64,000 bases of DNA from Thiothrix phosphatis (GCF_035668035.1 NZ_JAYMYJ010000086.1:13587-77586); one strand, 5' to 3'. Shown: positions 53,681-62,547, counted from the stretch's first letter. The notes: generated from the sequence alone by a model not told the origin. Translations and numbers: made by a program.

Positions 53681-56089
53681 TCAAGCAGCTGATTTCAGCT
53701 CAGTTTGATGTGTATTGGCTTCCAGCGCGGCGGCCAACACATCTTCCACCGTTTCCAGCCAGATGACCTGCAATTGCCCACGGGCATTGGCGGGCACGTC
53801 TTCCCAATCCCGGCGGTTGCGGGCAGGCAGCAGCACGGTGTGGATACCGGCGCGCAATGCAGCCAGGCATTTTTCCTTCACCCCGCCAATCGGCAGCACC
53901 AGCCCGCGCAGGCTGATTTCGCCGGTCATGGCGACATCGCTGCGCACTTTCTGTTCGGTCAACAGTGAAACCAGCGCAGTGAAGATGGAAACACCGGCGC
54001 TTGGCCCGTCCTTGGGGATCGCGCCAGCAGGGACATGCAGGTGGATGTCGATTTCCTCAAAGACCTGCTGGTTGATACCCAGCTGTCTGGCACGTGACTT
54101 GATCAGGCTGAGGGCAGCCTGAGCACTTTCCTTCATCACGTCACCCAACTGCCCGGTAATGGTCAGGCGGCCTTTGCCGGGCATTTTGGTGGTTTCGATG
54201 AACAGGATGTCACCGCCAACCGGTGTCCAGGCCATGCCGGTAGCGACCCCGGGCGTACTGGTACGCATCGCCACTTCGCTTTCAAAACGTTGCGGGCCGA
54301 GGATGGCGTGTAGGTCATCCGGGCCGATATTGACCTGTATGGTTGTACCTTCGGAAACCTGCATGGCGGCGTGGCGCAGCACTGAGCCGATTTCACGCTC
54401 CAGATTGCGCACGCCAGCTTCGCGGGTGTAACCCGTGACGATGGCGCGCAGGGCGTCTTCGCTGACCTGAGCCTGTTCTGAGGTCAGGCCATTGGTTTCC
54501 AGTTGGCGCTTGAGCAGGTAACGCTTGGCGATTTCGACCTTTTCGTCTTCGGTGTAGCCGGGCAGGCTGATGATTTCCATACGGTCGCGCAACGGCCCTG
54601 GGATTGCGTCCAGCACATTGGCGGTGGCGATGAACACCACTTTGCTCAGGTCAAACGGCAACGCCAGGTAGTTGTCGCGGAACGTGCCGTTTTGCGCCGG
54701 GTCTAGCACTTCCAGCAGCGCGGACGCCGGGTCGCCGTGGAAACCGCCACTGCCGAGCTTGTCGATTTCATCCAGCATAAACACCGGGTTGCGGGTTCCG
54801 GCCTTGCGCATTTCCTGGATGATATTGCCGGGCAGCGCGCCGAGGTAGGTGCGGCGGTGTCCACGGATTTCGGCTTCATCATGGGTGCCGCCGAGGCTGG
54901 CGCGCACGAACTGCAAACCGAGCGCACGGGCGATGCTTTGCCCCAGCGAGGTTTTGCCGACACCGGGGGGGCCTGCGAAGCACAAGATCGGGCTGCGGCC
55001 TTCCGGGTTCAGTTTGCGCACCGCGAGGTATTCGAGGATACGTTTCTTGATCTTGTCGAGGCCGTAATGGTCGGCGTCCAGCACTGCGCGTGCTTTGGCT
55101 ATGTCGATGTTTTCCTCATCCAGCTTGCTCCAGGGCAGGTCGACCAGCCAGTCGAGATAGGTGCGGATCATGGAATATTCGCCGGACGCTTCGGACATTT
55201 TTTGCAGGCGCTTGAGTTCCTTGGCGGCCTGGTCGGCGGCTTCCTGCGGCATATTGGCGTCGGCAATGGCCTGGCGCAATTCCTCGATTTCGGCGTCGTT
55301 GCCATCGTCATCGTCGCCCAGCTCTTTCTGGATGGCCTTGAGGCGTTCACGCAGCATGAATTCGCGCTGACGGGCATCCATCGACTGCTTGGTCTGTTCG
55401 TCGATTTCGCGGGTCAGCTTCAACACTTCGAGCTGCTGACGGACGTGGCCGGAAACTTTGTCGAGGCGTTCGCGCAGATCCATGGTTTCCAGAATCCGCT
55501 GCTTTTCCTGCGGGCTGATGTCGAGGAAATTGCTGACCAGATCGGCCAGCGCCCCTGCCGACCCCATGCCCTGGATAGCGGCGCTGATTTCCGGCGGCGC
55601 TTGCGGCAGAAGCTGTACGGTCTCGATGGATTTTTCCTGCAAATGCCGCATCCGCGCCTGGATGTCGGAATCGGAGCCGTCTTCTTCCGGCAACACTTCG
55701 ACATGTGCGGCCAGGTAGGGACGGCTGCTGACGTAATCGAGCACGCGGAAACGTTCCTCGCCTTGCACAACCAGGTGGTGGGTGCCGCCTGGCGTGGTGA
55801 CGTAGCGCAGGATGTTGGCGATGGTGCCGGTGGCGTACAGGTCGCTGCCTTGCGGCTCGTCGATTTCAGGGTGGCTTTGCAGCAGCAGGCCGATCTTGCG
55901 GCCACTGTTGACGGCTTCCTGCGCGGCGGCCAGTGATTGCTCGCGGCCAATGGTGATGGGGATCGCCATGCCGGGGAACAGCACGACATTGCGCATGGGA
56001 ATGAGGATCAGGGCGTCACTCACAGCGGTTTGCGTGTTGCTGGCACAGGCGCTTGCAGAGGCCTGCAAGGTTTTATCGGTATCGTTCAT
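53681..56089 (-). CDS. lon: ATP-dependent protease La (Lon)
   Basis: 802 residues. N-terminal substrate domain with the LUV motif (LILIPMRNVVLFPGMAIPI), a helical region, AAA+ domain with P-loop CFAGPPGVGKTSLGQ and FMLDEIDKLGSGGFHGDP, sensor sequences, then the Ser-Lys protease domain: S697 in PKDGPSAGVSIFTAL and the Lys near 738 in IGGVKEKCLAALRAG. Degrades damaged and regulatory proteins. GAGGAAAG precedes the ATG. Shares its strand and probably its transcript with the Hsp20 gene upstream. Confidence 0.97.
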   Translation of the reverse strand: MNDTDKTLQASASACASNTQTAVSDALILIPMRNVVLFPGMAIPITIGREQSLAAAQEAVNSGRKIGLLLQSHPEIDEPQGSDLYATGTIANILRYVTTPGGTHHLVVQGEERFRVLDYVSSRPYLAAHVEVLPEEDGSDSDIQARMRHLQEKSIETVQLLPQAPPEISAAIQGMGSAGALADLVSNFLDISPQEKQRILETMDLRERLDKVSGHVRQQLEVLKLTREIDEQTKQSMDARQREFMLRERLKAIQKELGDDDDGNDAEIEELRQAIADANMPQEAADQAAKELKRLQKMSEASGEYSMIRTYLDWLVDLPWSKLDEENIDIAKARAVLDADHYGLDKIKKRILEYLAVRKLNPEGRSPILCFAGPPGVGKTSLGQSIARALGLQFVRASLGGTHDEAEIRGHRRTYLGALPGNIIQEMRKAGTRNPVFMLDEIDKLGSGGFHGDPASALLEVLDPAQNGTFRDNYLALPFDLSKVVFIATANVLDAIPGPLRDRMEIISLPGYTEDEKVEIAKRYLLKRQLETNGLTSEQAQVSEDALRAIVTGYTREAGVRNLEREIGSVLRHAAMQVSEGTTIQVNIGPDDLHAILGPQRFESEVAMRTSTPGVATGMAWTPVGGDILFIETTKMPGKGRLTITGQLGDVMKESAQAALSLIKSRARQLGINQQVFEEIDIHLHVPAGAIPKDGPSAGVSIFTALVSLLTEQKVRSDVAMTGEISLRGLVLPIGGVKEKCLAALRAGIHTVLLPARNRRDWEDVPANARGQLQVIWLETVEDVLAAALEANTHQTELKSAA

Positions 56090-56098
56090 TCACTTTCC

Positions 56099-56494
56099 TC
56101 AAATTTTGCGCAGGTGCATTTGCAGGCAGCCGTGCCTGATGCTGTGGCTGACCAGTTCGTACTGGCCGTGCGGCAGCAGGATGCGGCGTTCGAAACGTCC
56201 GTAGGGAAGCTCCAGCCGGTGGATGCGCACACCTTGAGTCTGGCGTGGCAATGGGCGCACGCCGCTGACCACGATCTGGCCGCTGTTGAGGTGGACTTCC
56301 ACCCGTTCCGGCTCAACGCCGGGCAGGGCGACAGTCACCAGCACAGCGTCACGGGTTTCGATCATATCGACGGGCGGTTCCCAGGTGGGCGTCTGGGAAG
56401 GTAGGGGGCGGAAGCACTGGCGCTGGAGGCGTTCGGCCTCAGCCAGCAGTTCGAAGGCTTCGCTCCACATCCGGTTACTAGGGCGAAATGGCAT
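56099..56494 (-). CDS. Small heat-shock protein, Hsp20/alpha-crystallin family
   Basis: 131 residues. Alpha-crystallin domain from about 42 on: PPVDMIETRDAVLVTVALPGVEPERVEVHL and FERRILLP, in the usual strand order. The N-terminal region is Gln/Arg-rich and the C-terminal IXI anchor is missing; the protein ends LRKI. It ends 9 bases before lon, so the two are probably one transcript, a plausible heat-shock pair. No sigma32 promoter could be fixed. Confidence 0.85.
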   Translation of the reverse strand: MPFRPSNRMWSEAFELLAEAERLQRQCFRPLPSQTPTWEPPVDMIETRDAVLVTVALPGVEPERVEVHLNSGQIVVSGVRPLPRQTQGVRIHRLELPYGRFERRILLPHGQYELVSHSIRHGCLQMHLRKI

Positions 56495-56606
56495 GATCTT
56501 GACCTATCGCATGGTTGATGTTCATGGTAGGAAGATCGGGGTGGGATTGAGAAATTTCAATACCGAACGGTAATAACCAAGTGGAAAAGTAGGGATTGTT
56601 GTGTGG

Positions 56607-58328
56607 CTAGGGGTGTTTGCTGATTTCCACCCGCTCACCGTCAGTTACCAGCAGCCACGCGCTGAGTTTGGGCAAGGCCATAATGGCGGGCAATTGCAGG
56701 TAGCCCTGGATTTGTGTGACACCTTCTTGTTTTTTGCTCTCCCAGCCTTTTTCTTTGTCACCTTTTTTGCTGTATTTCAGCTCAATCAGATGTTGGTGGT
56801 TGACCTTGTACGGGCTGCGCTCCAGCAGCAGGATGTCGGGGTACTTACGGTTCATTTCCCGCTCGCTCTGGATGAAATAGGCGGGCGACTGGTAGAGCAA
56901 GGCCAGCAGGATGGTCTTGATGTGCTCTTCATCCAGCCACAAGGAGTCACGGTTGGAAAGCAGTTGCAGCACCCGTTCCAGTTCCGTCACCAGCGGCTGG
57001 ATGTCATCGCGCAAGGCCAGCGTTTCCACCGCCACCAGCAAAGCACGGTCGGGGATGCTGATCTGGTTGCGGCGTTCCAGTTCCACCTTGAAGTATTGGA
57101 AATACAGTTCGCGCATCACCTGATTGGGGATGACGAACACTTCGCCCGCCAGGGTTTCATGGCGCAGGGTGACAAAGCCCATGTAGGCCAGCAGGCTGAT
57201 GAAATCGTCGCGGTCAAAGCCCTTGTCAAAATCAAACTTGCGCCGCTGCTGGGCGGTCACTGTCCCCTGGTTGAGCAATTCGTCCAGTACTGCAAAGTTG
57301 GCGTCGCGGTCGCCAATGCTGAACATCGCCAATATCTTGCCGTAATCAGAGGCAATATTGTCATCCAGCATTTTCTTCGGGTAGGCGCAACGTCGATAGT
57401 CAAACGTGTTCAGGAAATACAGCACCATGTTGGCGTTGTAGACGGTTTCAGCGGCATCGGCGTGGAAGCGGTAGCCGTTGTACCAGTCGGTCACAATGGC
57501 CAGCAGTTGCCCCTGATCTAGCGGGCAGGCTTGCGCCATCGGTCGCAACAGGCTGGCGACTTCTTGCCGGGTGAAACCCACCGCCTCGTTGAAGGCTTCG
57601 GTCAGGGACAGGTTCTGGCCAATATTAAAACCACTGGTCATGCTGTCGAGCATGATCGGGGTCACGCCGGTGACAAACATGCGGTCAACGACACCCTGTT
57701 GGGTGGCGGTCTTGATGGTTTCGTAGAAACTGCGCACAAATCCACCCTTGCCCATGATTTGCTGGAACAGTTTCAGGTCATCCGCCAGGATGGCGTTGGC
57801 AAAGTGGTCGTATTCATCAATCAGCAGCAGGATTTTGCACCCTGACATCAGGGTGAAGAAATGCTCCAGTTTGGCTTCGGGGGAAGACTTGAGGCTTATC
57901 TCCGCTGCCATTTCCGGCGCGAAGCCGTAACGCCTCAGAAAATCTTGCAGGCTGGTTTCAATCTTTTCACCAAAGCGCTGGTAGATGGCAGGCTCGCCAC
58001 CACGGGTGTCAATGCCGCTGAATTCCATGAACAGCACCTGATAGCTGCTTTTCAGCGGGGTGGGGTGCTGGCCGATGTAAAGATGGCCGAACAGCGTCTC
58101 GAATTCAGCCTGATGGCGAATATCGTAGTAATACCACAGGCTCGACAGCAGCAGGCTTTTGCCGAAACGGCGCGGGCGCAGCAGGAAATGGTAGCTGCCA
58201 GCAGCCTCCAGTTGCGCGATATACGCCGTTTTGTCGATGTAGACATAGCCGCCGCTGATCACTTTTTTGAAATTGCTTTCGCCGTAGGGAATTTTCAAGG
58301 TCATACTGCGCTTGCCGGTCGTGTCCAT
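56607..58328 (-). CDS. AAA-ATPase/PD-(D/E)XK nuclease-like protein (DUF1703 type), second copy
   Basis: 573 residues. Same architecture as the protein at 50962-52539, but distant in sequence: GGYVYIDKTAYIAQLE, P-loop LLRPRRFGKSLLL near 50-62, Walker B KILLLIDEYDHFANA, MFVTGVTPIMLDSMTSGFNI, and a C-terminal nuclease-like core YPDILLLERS with HLIELKYSKKG. The start could be the Met at residue 9 (MTLKIPYGESNF), which is nearer to the family start; neither has a strong ribosome site. Function unknown, probably an acquired gene. Confidence 0.82.
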   Translation of the reverse strand: MDTTGKRSMTLKIPYGESNFKKVISGGYVYIDKTAYIAQLEAAGSYHFLLRPRRFGKSLLLSSLWYYYDIRHQAEFETLFGHLYIGQHPTPLKSSYQVLFMEFSGIDTRGGEPAIYQRFGEKIETSLQDFLRRYGFAPEMAAEISLKSSPEAKLEHFFTLMSGCKILLLIDEYDHFANAILADDLKLFQQIMGKGGFVRSFYETIKTATQQGVVDRMFVTGVTPIMLDSMTSGFNIGQNLSLTEAFNEAVGFTRQEVASLLRPMAQACPLDQGQLLAIVTDWYNGYRFHADAAETVYNANMVLYFLNTFDYRRCAYPKKMLDDNIASDYGKILAMFSIGDRDANFAVLDELLNQGTVTAQQRRKFDFDKGFDRDDFISLLAYMGFVTLRHETLAGEVFVIPNQVMRELYFQYFKVELERRNQISIPDRALLVAVETLALRDDIQPLVTELERVLQLLSNRDSLWLDEEHIKTILLALLYQSPAYFIQSEREMNRKYPDILLLERSPYKVNHQHLIELKYSKKGDKEKGWESKKQEGVTQIQGYLQLPAIMALPKLSAWLLVTDGERVEISKHP

Positions 58329-58454
58329 GCTGGCAGTTTAGCATAGGCTTTCCCCATCATTGCTGTCTGGGCACTATAACGCACGTCTACCAAGGTCACA
58401 GTGGACAGAGGGCTACCTTAAAAACACTGGAGTTATGCAGTTCAGATTACCGAA

Positions 58455-59261
58455 TCAGTCCTCTTTTTCTGGGGGCGGTAATGCACCACCAGTCAATGGC
58501 AGGCCATTAGCTATTGCAGTACGCCTATCTCCAAGCCCACTGTACTTGATACAGTCGCCTGCAACCACTACAAAATACCCTGCCTCATAATCGCTTGAAT
58601 AGTTTCCAGTTGTGGGATGTTTTTGCCCCATTTGATGTAGCAATTCATGGAAAATTGTTCCTGCAAATGCTATCCCTGCTTTATTTGTATTATAGTTTTT
58701 CGTAAATTCTTCTATTTTGTTCAAGTTAAGCTCTATTTTTGGCTCCCCAGTCCAATGTAAAGCATCAGAAGTCCCCCAAAGTTTTTTTTCTGGTACAGTA
58801 CGTCCAATAGAGCTACTACTACGGTAAGAGTAAAAATTTATAGTCGGCCATTTTTTTACACCAATTAGTGCGCTGAAATCGAGCCATGACTGTTCTTGTA
58901 GATTTGTCCATAGCCCACTGCTATAGCTAAAGTAATTTATGTGATTGGCAATGCAAGAGCGTACTTCACTGCGTTGCATTTGTTGTGATACATGATTCAT
59001 GGCAGCTCTAATCACTTGCTTATGTTGCTCTGCAAACTCAAGGTTTTTATCTGGTGTATTGATTGTAGTACAGCTTTGGCTATAACTGACACATTGTCCT
59101 AACACGCGAAGTGAGCAAGTATTAGTGCAATATGTCCTTTTTATCGGAGGATTATTATAAGTCCAGCTAATTTCTGTGGCTTGTGCAATATGAAACGGCA
59201 AAACTAAAAAAGGTAATAAAACTAGTGTTTTTGTTCGAAAGGTTTGAATACAAATCTTCAT
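58455..59261 (-). CDS. Exported protein with metzincin-type zinc motif
   Basis: 268 residues. Signal peptide to about residue 28 (AQATE). A Cys-rich segment (TYCTNTCSLRVLGQCVSYSQSC) follows. The zinc motif is HELLHQMGQKH at 205-215, an exact HExxHxxGxxH; no clear Met-turn follows. Other parts (YRSSSSIGRTVPEKKLWGTSD) are not recognised. A secreted metallopeptidase is likely but the family is not identified. GAGGT precedes the ATG. The coding sequence is clearly more AT-rich than the neighbours to its left. Confidence 0.7.
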   Translation of the reverse strand: MKICIQTFRTKTLVLLPFLVLPFHIAQATEISWTYNNPPIKRTYCTNTCSLRVLGQCVSYSQSCTTINTPDKNLEFAEQHKQVIRAAMNHVSQQMQRSEVRSCIANHINYFSYSSGLWTNLQEQSWLDFSALIGVKKWPTINFYSYRSSSSIGRTVPEKKLWGTSDALHWTGEPKIELNLNKIEEFTKNYNTNKAGIAFAGTIFHELLHQMGQKHPTTGNYSSDYEAGYFVVVAGDCIKYSGLGDRRTAIANGLPLTGGALPPPEKED

Positions 59262-59314
59262 AAAATTACCTCATTGACTCATATTACAGTCGCAGTACGA
59301 CTTAGCCAGCATGT

Positions 59315-59473
59315 TCATAGTCTCATTGATGTGCATGATTTCAATCTTCCGTACAGATGTACCGTACCATTTTTGGTTTGGCAGAAACCATCTTCTTCGC
59401 TGGAACAACGTACATCGACAGGCAATGGCGTGCGTTCGGCAAAGCGCCCCAGCAAGGGGGTAAGTTTCAGCAT
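59315..59473 (-). other. Short orphan reading frame, possible transposase fragment
   Basis: 52 codons, starting MLKLTPLLGRFAERTPLPVDV. That N-terminal run resembles the beginning of IS4-type transposases (LxxFAExxPxxVMV), but nothing beyond matches and no inverted repeats were found. The stretch is more GC-rich than its surroundings. It may be a leftover of an old IS or simply chance; no ribosome site is visible. Confidence 0.25.
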
Positions 59474-59538
59474 CAGATGTCATCAAGATGAAAACCTTAT
59501 TGTCTGCTTTTTCACCTTGAAAGGCATAAATGCTAGAT

Positions 59539-60024
59539 TTAGAAACACAACTTGAATGAAGTTGCAGAAAGATTTGATTTATTTATAGAGCCTGTTCCTA
59601 GCATACCACCAAGATCTGCCCTTAACCCTGTAATAGTAATTGGTGGTGAATTAATCCATCCATTAATTTTATCATATATGCTAATGGTAGAATCAGCATT
59701 ATATAAAACAGGATATGGGCCATCTTGTACGTAACAATCTTGACCTGAAAATAGCGAGGTTTTATTTTGAACATCGTAAGGGTCATTCATATAGTCATAC
59801 GCATAAATCTGATCTTCAGTAAATAACAGATACGAAACATCTGCCTGCCCATTAATAATACGTGTTGAATCCCACAAACCAAGAAGATCTGCTTTCGCAG
59901 CTAGTTTTGTCGTAGGCGTCGTAGGCGTCGTAGGCGTCGTTGTACTAGTACCGCCACCACCACCACCACATCCAACTAAAGACAACGCTGTTAAAATCGC
60001 CAATGATGCTGATACATTGTTCAT
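59539..60024 (-). CDS. Lipoprotein with Gly and Thr-Pro stalk
   Basis: 161 residues. Lipobox LVGC (Cys 19), followed by a GGGGGG run and a stalk of TTP units, then a globular domain (DLLGLWDSTRIINGQADVSYLLF, YVQDGPYPVLYNADSTISIYD) of a beta-rich type seen in lipocalin-like extracytoplasmic proteins. AAAGGAGA precedes the ATG. The end reads NLSATSFKLCF. Family not recognised. AT-rich like its neighbours. Confidence 0.7.
   Translation of the reverse strand: MNNVSASLAILTALSLVGCGGGGGGTSTTTPTTPTTPTTKLAAKADLLGLWDSTRIINGQADVSYLLFTEDQIYAYDYMNDPYDVQNKTSLFSGQDCYVQDGPYPVLYNADSTISIYDKINGWINSPPITITGLRADLGGMLGTGSINKSNLSATSFKLCF
59912..59938. repeat. 9-bp tandem repeat coding Thr-Thr-Pro
   Basis: Three exact copies of GTAGGCGTC (plus a partial copy) inside the lipoprotein gene, giving TTP units on the minus strand. 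In-frame changes of copy number would alter the length of the stalk only. Confidence 0.8.
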
Positions 60025-60570
60025 AAGAGTCTCCTTTAAATAATTTCAAATAACTTAAAACACAGAAACGCTTCAGCCAAACCAGCCATAACCAAAGATA
60101 ATAAACTCCGAATATAACCAAGCAACTCTGACAAGTTCCAGCATGCCTTATCAGTTAATAATACTTCTATAACGACAAGCAGCAAATACGATATTTTGCC
60201 TGCATATTTGTAATAACTGGATATATACCTAATGAGCCTCAGCTCAAAATAACAACTACCATACTTTGTATTCAAAACTTACAACAACTAGGTCTACGTA
60301 TTTAACTTCAATTGCTTTCAAAATCACAATCCACATATTTTGAACAGTTATCAGGCAATCACACAATCCAAGACAAACTTAATCTAATGCTTTGTACGTA
60401 TATCATTTTTCATACGAAAACCTGTTCCTTCTATAACATAAGGCATATTTCATCATCTTCTTAATCAGAGCTAGCATTGCTTCAAGGAAAATCTTTTCTA
60501 TCTTTTGAAAACAAAACCCCAAAACAACCCATAGCCAGGAGGCCGCAATATTTTATTGCGGGAGTCTAAA
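60025..60570. other. 546-base AT-rich gap between lipoprotein and CxxCH gene
   Basis: No coding region is supported here. A TTG-initiated frame at 60036-60275 (minus) has no ribosome site and a composition like random AT-rich DNA. The gap must contain divergent promoters for the lipoprotein (minus) and the first CxxCH gene (plus), but several AT-rich boxes compete and I could not choose one. The only clear structure is the hairpin at 60543-60561. Confidence 0.5.
60543..60561 (+). promoter_or_regulatory. Hairpin between two ribosome-site sequences
   Basis: Perfect 8-bp stem CCGCAATA/TATTGCGG with a TTT loop. AGGAGG (60538-60543) lies on its 5' side and GGGAG on its 3' side, and the ATG follows 6 bases after GGGAG. 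The stem overlaps the ends of both purine-rich sites, so folding could hide or expose the site. A regulatory role is inference. Confidence 0.5.
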
Positions 60571-60876
60571 ATGAAAGCCACACTATTTAGTTTATTACTA
60601 TTATCTTCTATTTCATCTTTACTGATTATCGAAGAAGCATCCGCAAGGCCAAGATATGCTAACGAGGTCGGCAAAAAATGTGCATTTTGTCACATAGGTG
60701 AAATGGGCAGCAAAAACTTTACATCAGATGGTTTAGAGTATTGTAAATACCTAAAGAAAAATGGAATTCTTCCAGCCAGCAGCTCTTGCACTAGAAAAGC
60801 TCTTGACCTTTATGATGCTTCAGGAAATTATATAGGAAACTATACTGTGTGCGTTCCTGATCCACCACCCTGTTAA
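60571..60876 (+). CDS. Small exported CxxCH protein, cytochrome-c-like (copy A)
   Basis: 101 residues from the ATG at 60571. Signal peptide (cut near ASA-RPR). The haem-binding type motif CAFCH follows the mature N-terminus, and the rest has four more Cys. Unlike a usual cytochrome c, it is only about 75 residues mature. The C-terminal stretch LDLYDASGNYIGNYTVCV and the central GILPASSSC recur in the next gene. Haem attachment is inferred; Cys pairs could instead form disulfides. AT-rich. Family not recognised. Confidence 0.65.
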   Translation: MKATLFSLLLLSSISSLLIIEEASARPRYANEVGKKCAFCHIGEMGSKNFTSDGLEYCKYLKKNGILPASSSCTRKALDLYDASGNYIGNYTVCVPDPPPC

Positions 60877-60991
60877 TCTATAATACTCCAGATAGTGCAA
60901 TCTTTTATTATATGTCCATTAAATCAACTTACTAAAGAAACAAGCAAATTTATATGGAGGATGGAAGCTAGTCAGCTTTCATAAAACAATT

Positions 60992-61603
60992 ATGTATACA
61001 CCATCAAGATTTAAATTATTATTTTCTTCCATTACCCTATTTTTAGTTGCAGGAGAGGCATTAGGATTACCTACCTTCGGAAACAATTGCCAACAATGCC
61101 ATGTCAATCAACCGCCAGACAAAGAATTAACTGCACTTGGCAAAAGTCAATGTTCTGCCTTAATATCCCAAGGGTTACTTCCCAGCTCAAGCTCTTGCGC
61201 ATCCCAGAAATCCACCACAACACCAGCCCCAACTACCCCAACCACAACCCCAACGACATCAGAAAAATCGGATAAGGAAAAAAGAAAAGAAAAACGAGAG
61301 GAGGATATTTTAAGAATAGCTAGCATATTCATAGAGGGCATGATGAATCAGCCAAACCAACCAACCCAGGCAATCCAGCCAAACCAACCAACCCAGGCAA
61401 TCCAGCCAAACCAACCAACCCAGGCAATCCAGCCAACCCAGGCAATCCAGCCAAACCAACCAACCCAGGCAATCCAGCCAAACCAACCAACCCAGGCAAT
61501 CCAGCCAAATAATCAGTGTTCTGCTTGTAATATTAAAACACTTGATCTGTATGATTCTGCAAAAAACTACGCTGGAAGATATACTGTGTGTGTCTGCCGC
61601 TAA
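60992..61603 (+). CDS. Exported CxxCH protein with Pro/Gln repeat insert (copy B)
   Basis: 203 residues. Signal peptide to about residue 25, then CQQCH, and GLLPSSSSC. The homology to copy A then stops: a TTP-rich linker, a Lys/Glu helix (SEKSDKEKRKEKREED), and a repeat of NQPTQAIQP units are inserted before the shared end LDLYDSAKNYAGRYTVCV. It therefore looks like copy A split by a 115-residue insert. No ribosome site is close to the ATG; GGAGG is about 30 bases away with a small hairpin between. Function unknown. Confidence 0.65.
   Translation: MYTPSRFKLLFSSITLFLVAGEALGLPTFGNNCQQCHVNQPPDKELTALGKSQCSALISQGLLPSSSSCASQKSTTTPAPTTPTTTPTTSEKSDKEKRKEKREEDILRIASIFIEGMMNQPNQPTQAIQPNQPTQAIQPNQPTQAIQPTQAIQPNQPTQAIQPNQPTQAIQPNNQCSACNIKTLDLYDSAKNYAGRYTVCVCR
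61355..61507 (+). repeat. 27-bp tandem repeat coding NQPTQAIQP
   Basis: Five full copies of a 27-base unit at 61355, 61382, 61409, 61454 and 61481, plus one 18-base copy lacking AACCAACCA at 61436-61453. The copies are identical at the base level, so the array is recent or still being homogenised. All lengths are multiples of three, so the frame is kept. It lies inside a gene and has no spacers, so it is not a CRISPR. Confidence 0.95.
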
Positions 61604-61648
61604 GTTACTACCTATCGATTCAGGCTAATCTATGGCAGAACATAACGC

Positions 61649-62107
61649 ATGAATACTTTGTTCAAAAACTTGTTACCATTATTTATCTTATTGTTGTGCG
61701 AAAGAAGTGGGGCACTAGAAAAAGCTGATGGACAACAACCAATTCAAAAGTGCATTCATACAGCCATCAAAAATAGTACAGATTACGATTTATATTTTGA
61801 TATAAACCCAACTGCATTTGGAAAGGAAAGCATATTAGTCAACCAAAAAATAAATCACGGCGATGTAGTATTCTTCTGTTTTAGTGATGACACCGTACCC
61901 TTGGGGATTGATAGAAACTTAAATATGCCTGGAGTGCAAATAGGCATTTTTGCACTGACTCCAGGCTGTTTTTTTGAAATTACTGAGAATATTGAAGAAG
62001 CAGGAATACTAGGCATTAAACTCGGTGATAGTGATGAAAAAGAGAGAATCGAAGACTGCGCTTACCTTCACCAATCACTATTTAATTATGCACAACCTTA
62101 CCAATAG
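61649..62107 (+). CDS. Exported protein of unknown function
   Basis: 152 residues. Signal peptide MNTLFKNLLPLFILLL to about residue 22. The mature part has four Cys (QKCIHTAIK, VVFFCFSDD, TPGCFFEI, EDCAYL) and alternating strands, a small secreted domain with probable disulfides. It is AT-rich and follows the CxxCH pair in the same direction. Its last 10 bases overlap the end of the beta-prism gene on the other strand. Family not recognised. Confidence 0.6.
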   Translation: MNTLFKNLLPLFILLLCERSGALEKADGQQPIQKCIHTAIKNSTDYDLYFDINPTAFGKESILVNQKINHGDVVFFCFSDDTVPLGIDRNLNMPGVQIGIFALTPGCFFEITENIEEAGILGIKLGDSDEKERIEDCAYLHQSLFNYAQPYQ

Positions 62108-62547
62108 CCGCTACGATCCCTGTCATAACATATATAGATATAATCGCCGCCTACACTGTAATTTAAATCATATTCAAGCCGATAAGGGTTCTTACAAATA
62201 TTTCGACTAGAAGTTGGGTGTGCTGTCACTTCTATCGAAGTAATTGGAGAACCAAAGTAATGGTAAGGATAATAATCCTGGTTGTGGGCAACGCATAAAT
62301 AGATTGCAGATGTTATTTTTTTATCTACCCTAGCACCGCTATTCAGGTCTATATTGATTTTCTGATAGCCATCCGGACATTTATATCCAACAATAGCCAA
62401 ACCAGTAACGGGTTTGTAACCCGGCGAACGGTAAATGCATAGATAAATATACTGACCCCCCGCCCCTCTATTCAAATCAACATTAATTCTACGGGAAGCC
62501 CATGGCTCACAATGATCGTTTGAATCAGAATAAGATGTGGTAGTGGG

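Noticed and set aside
54737..55936. 399-codon plus-strand frame opposite lon
   Set aside because: It mirrors the Lon coding sequence and has no ribosome site or recognisable domain; a shadow frame of GC-rich coding DNA.
60036..60275. 79-codon TTG-initiated frame in the AT-rich gap
   Set aside because: Weak start, no ribosome site, composition of random AT-rich DNA and no family resemblance.
61355..61507. CRISPR-like direct repeats
   Set aside because: Units are contiguous with no spacers, keep the reading frame and encode NQPTQAIQP; a coding tandem repeat.
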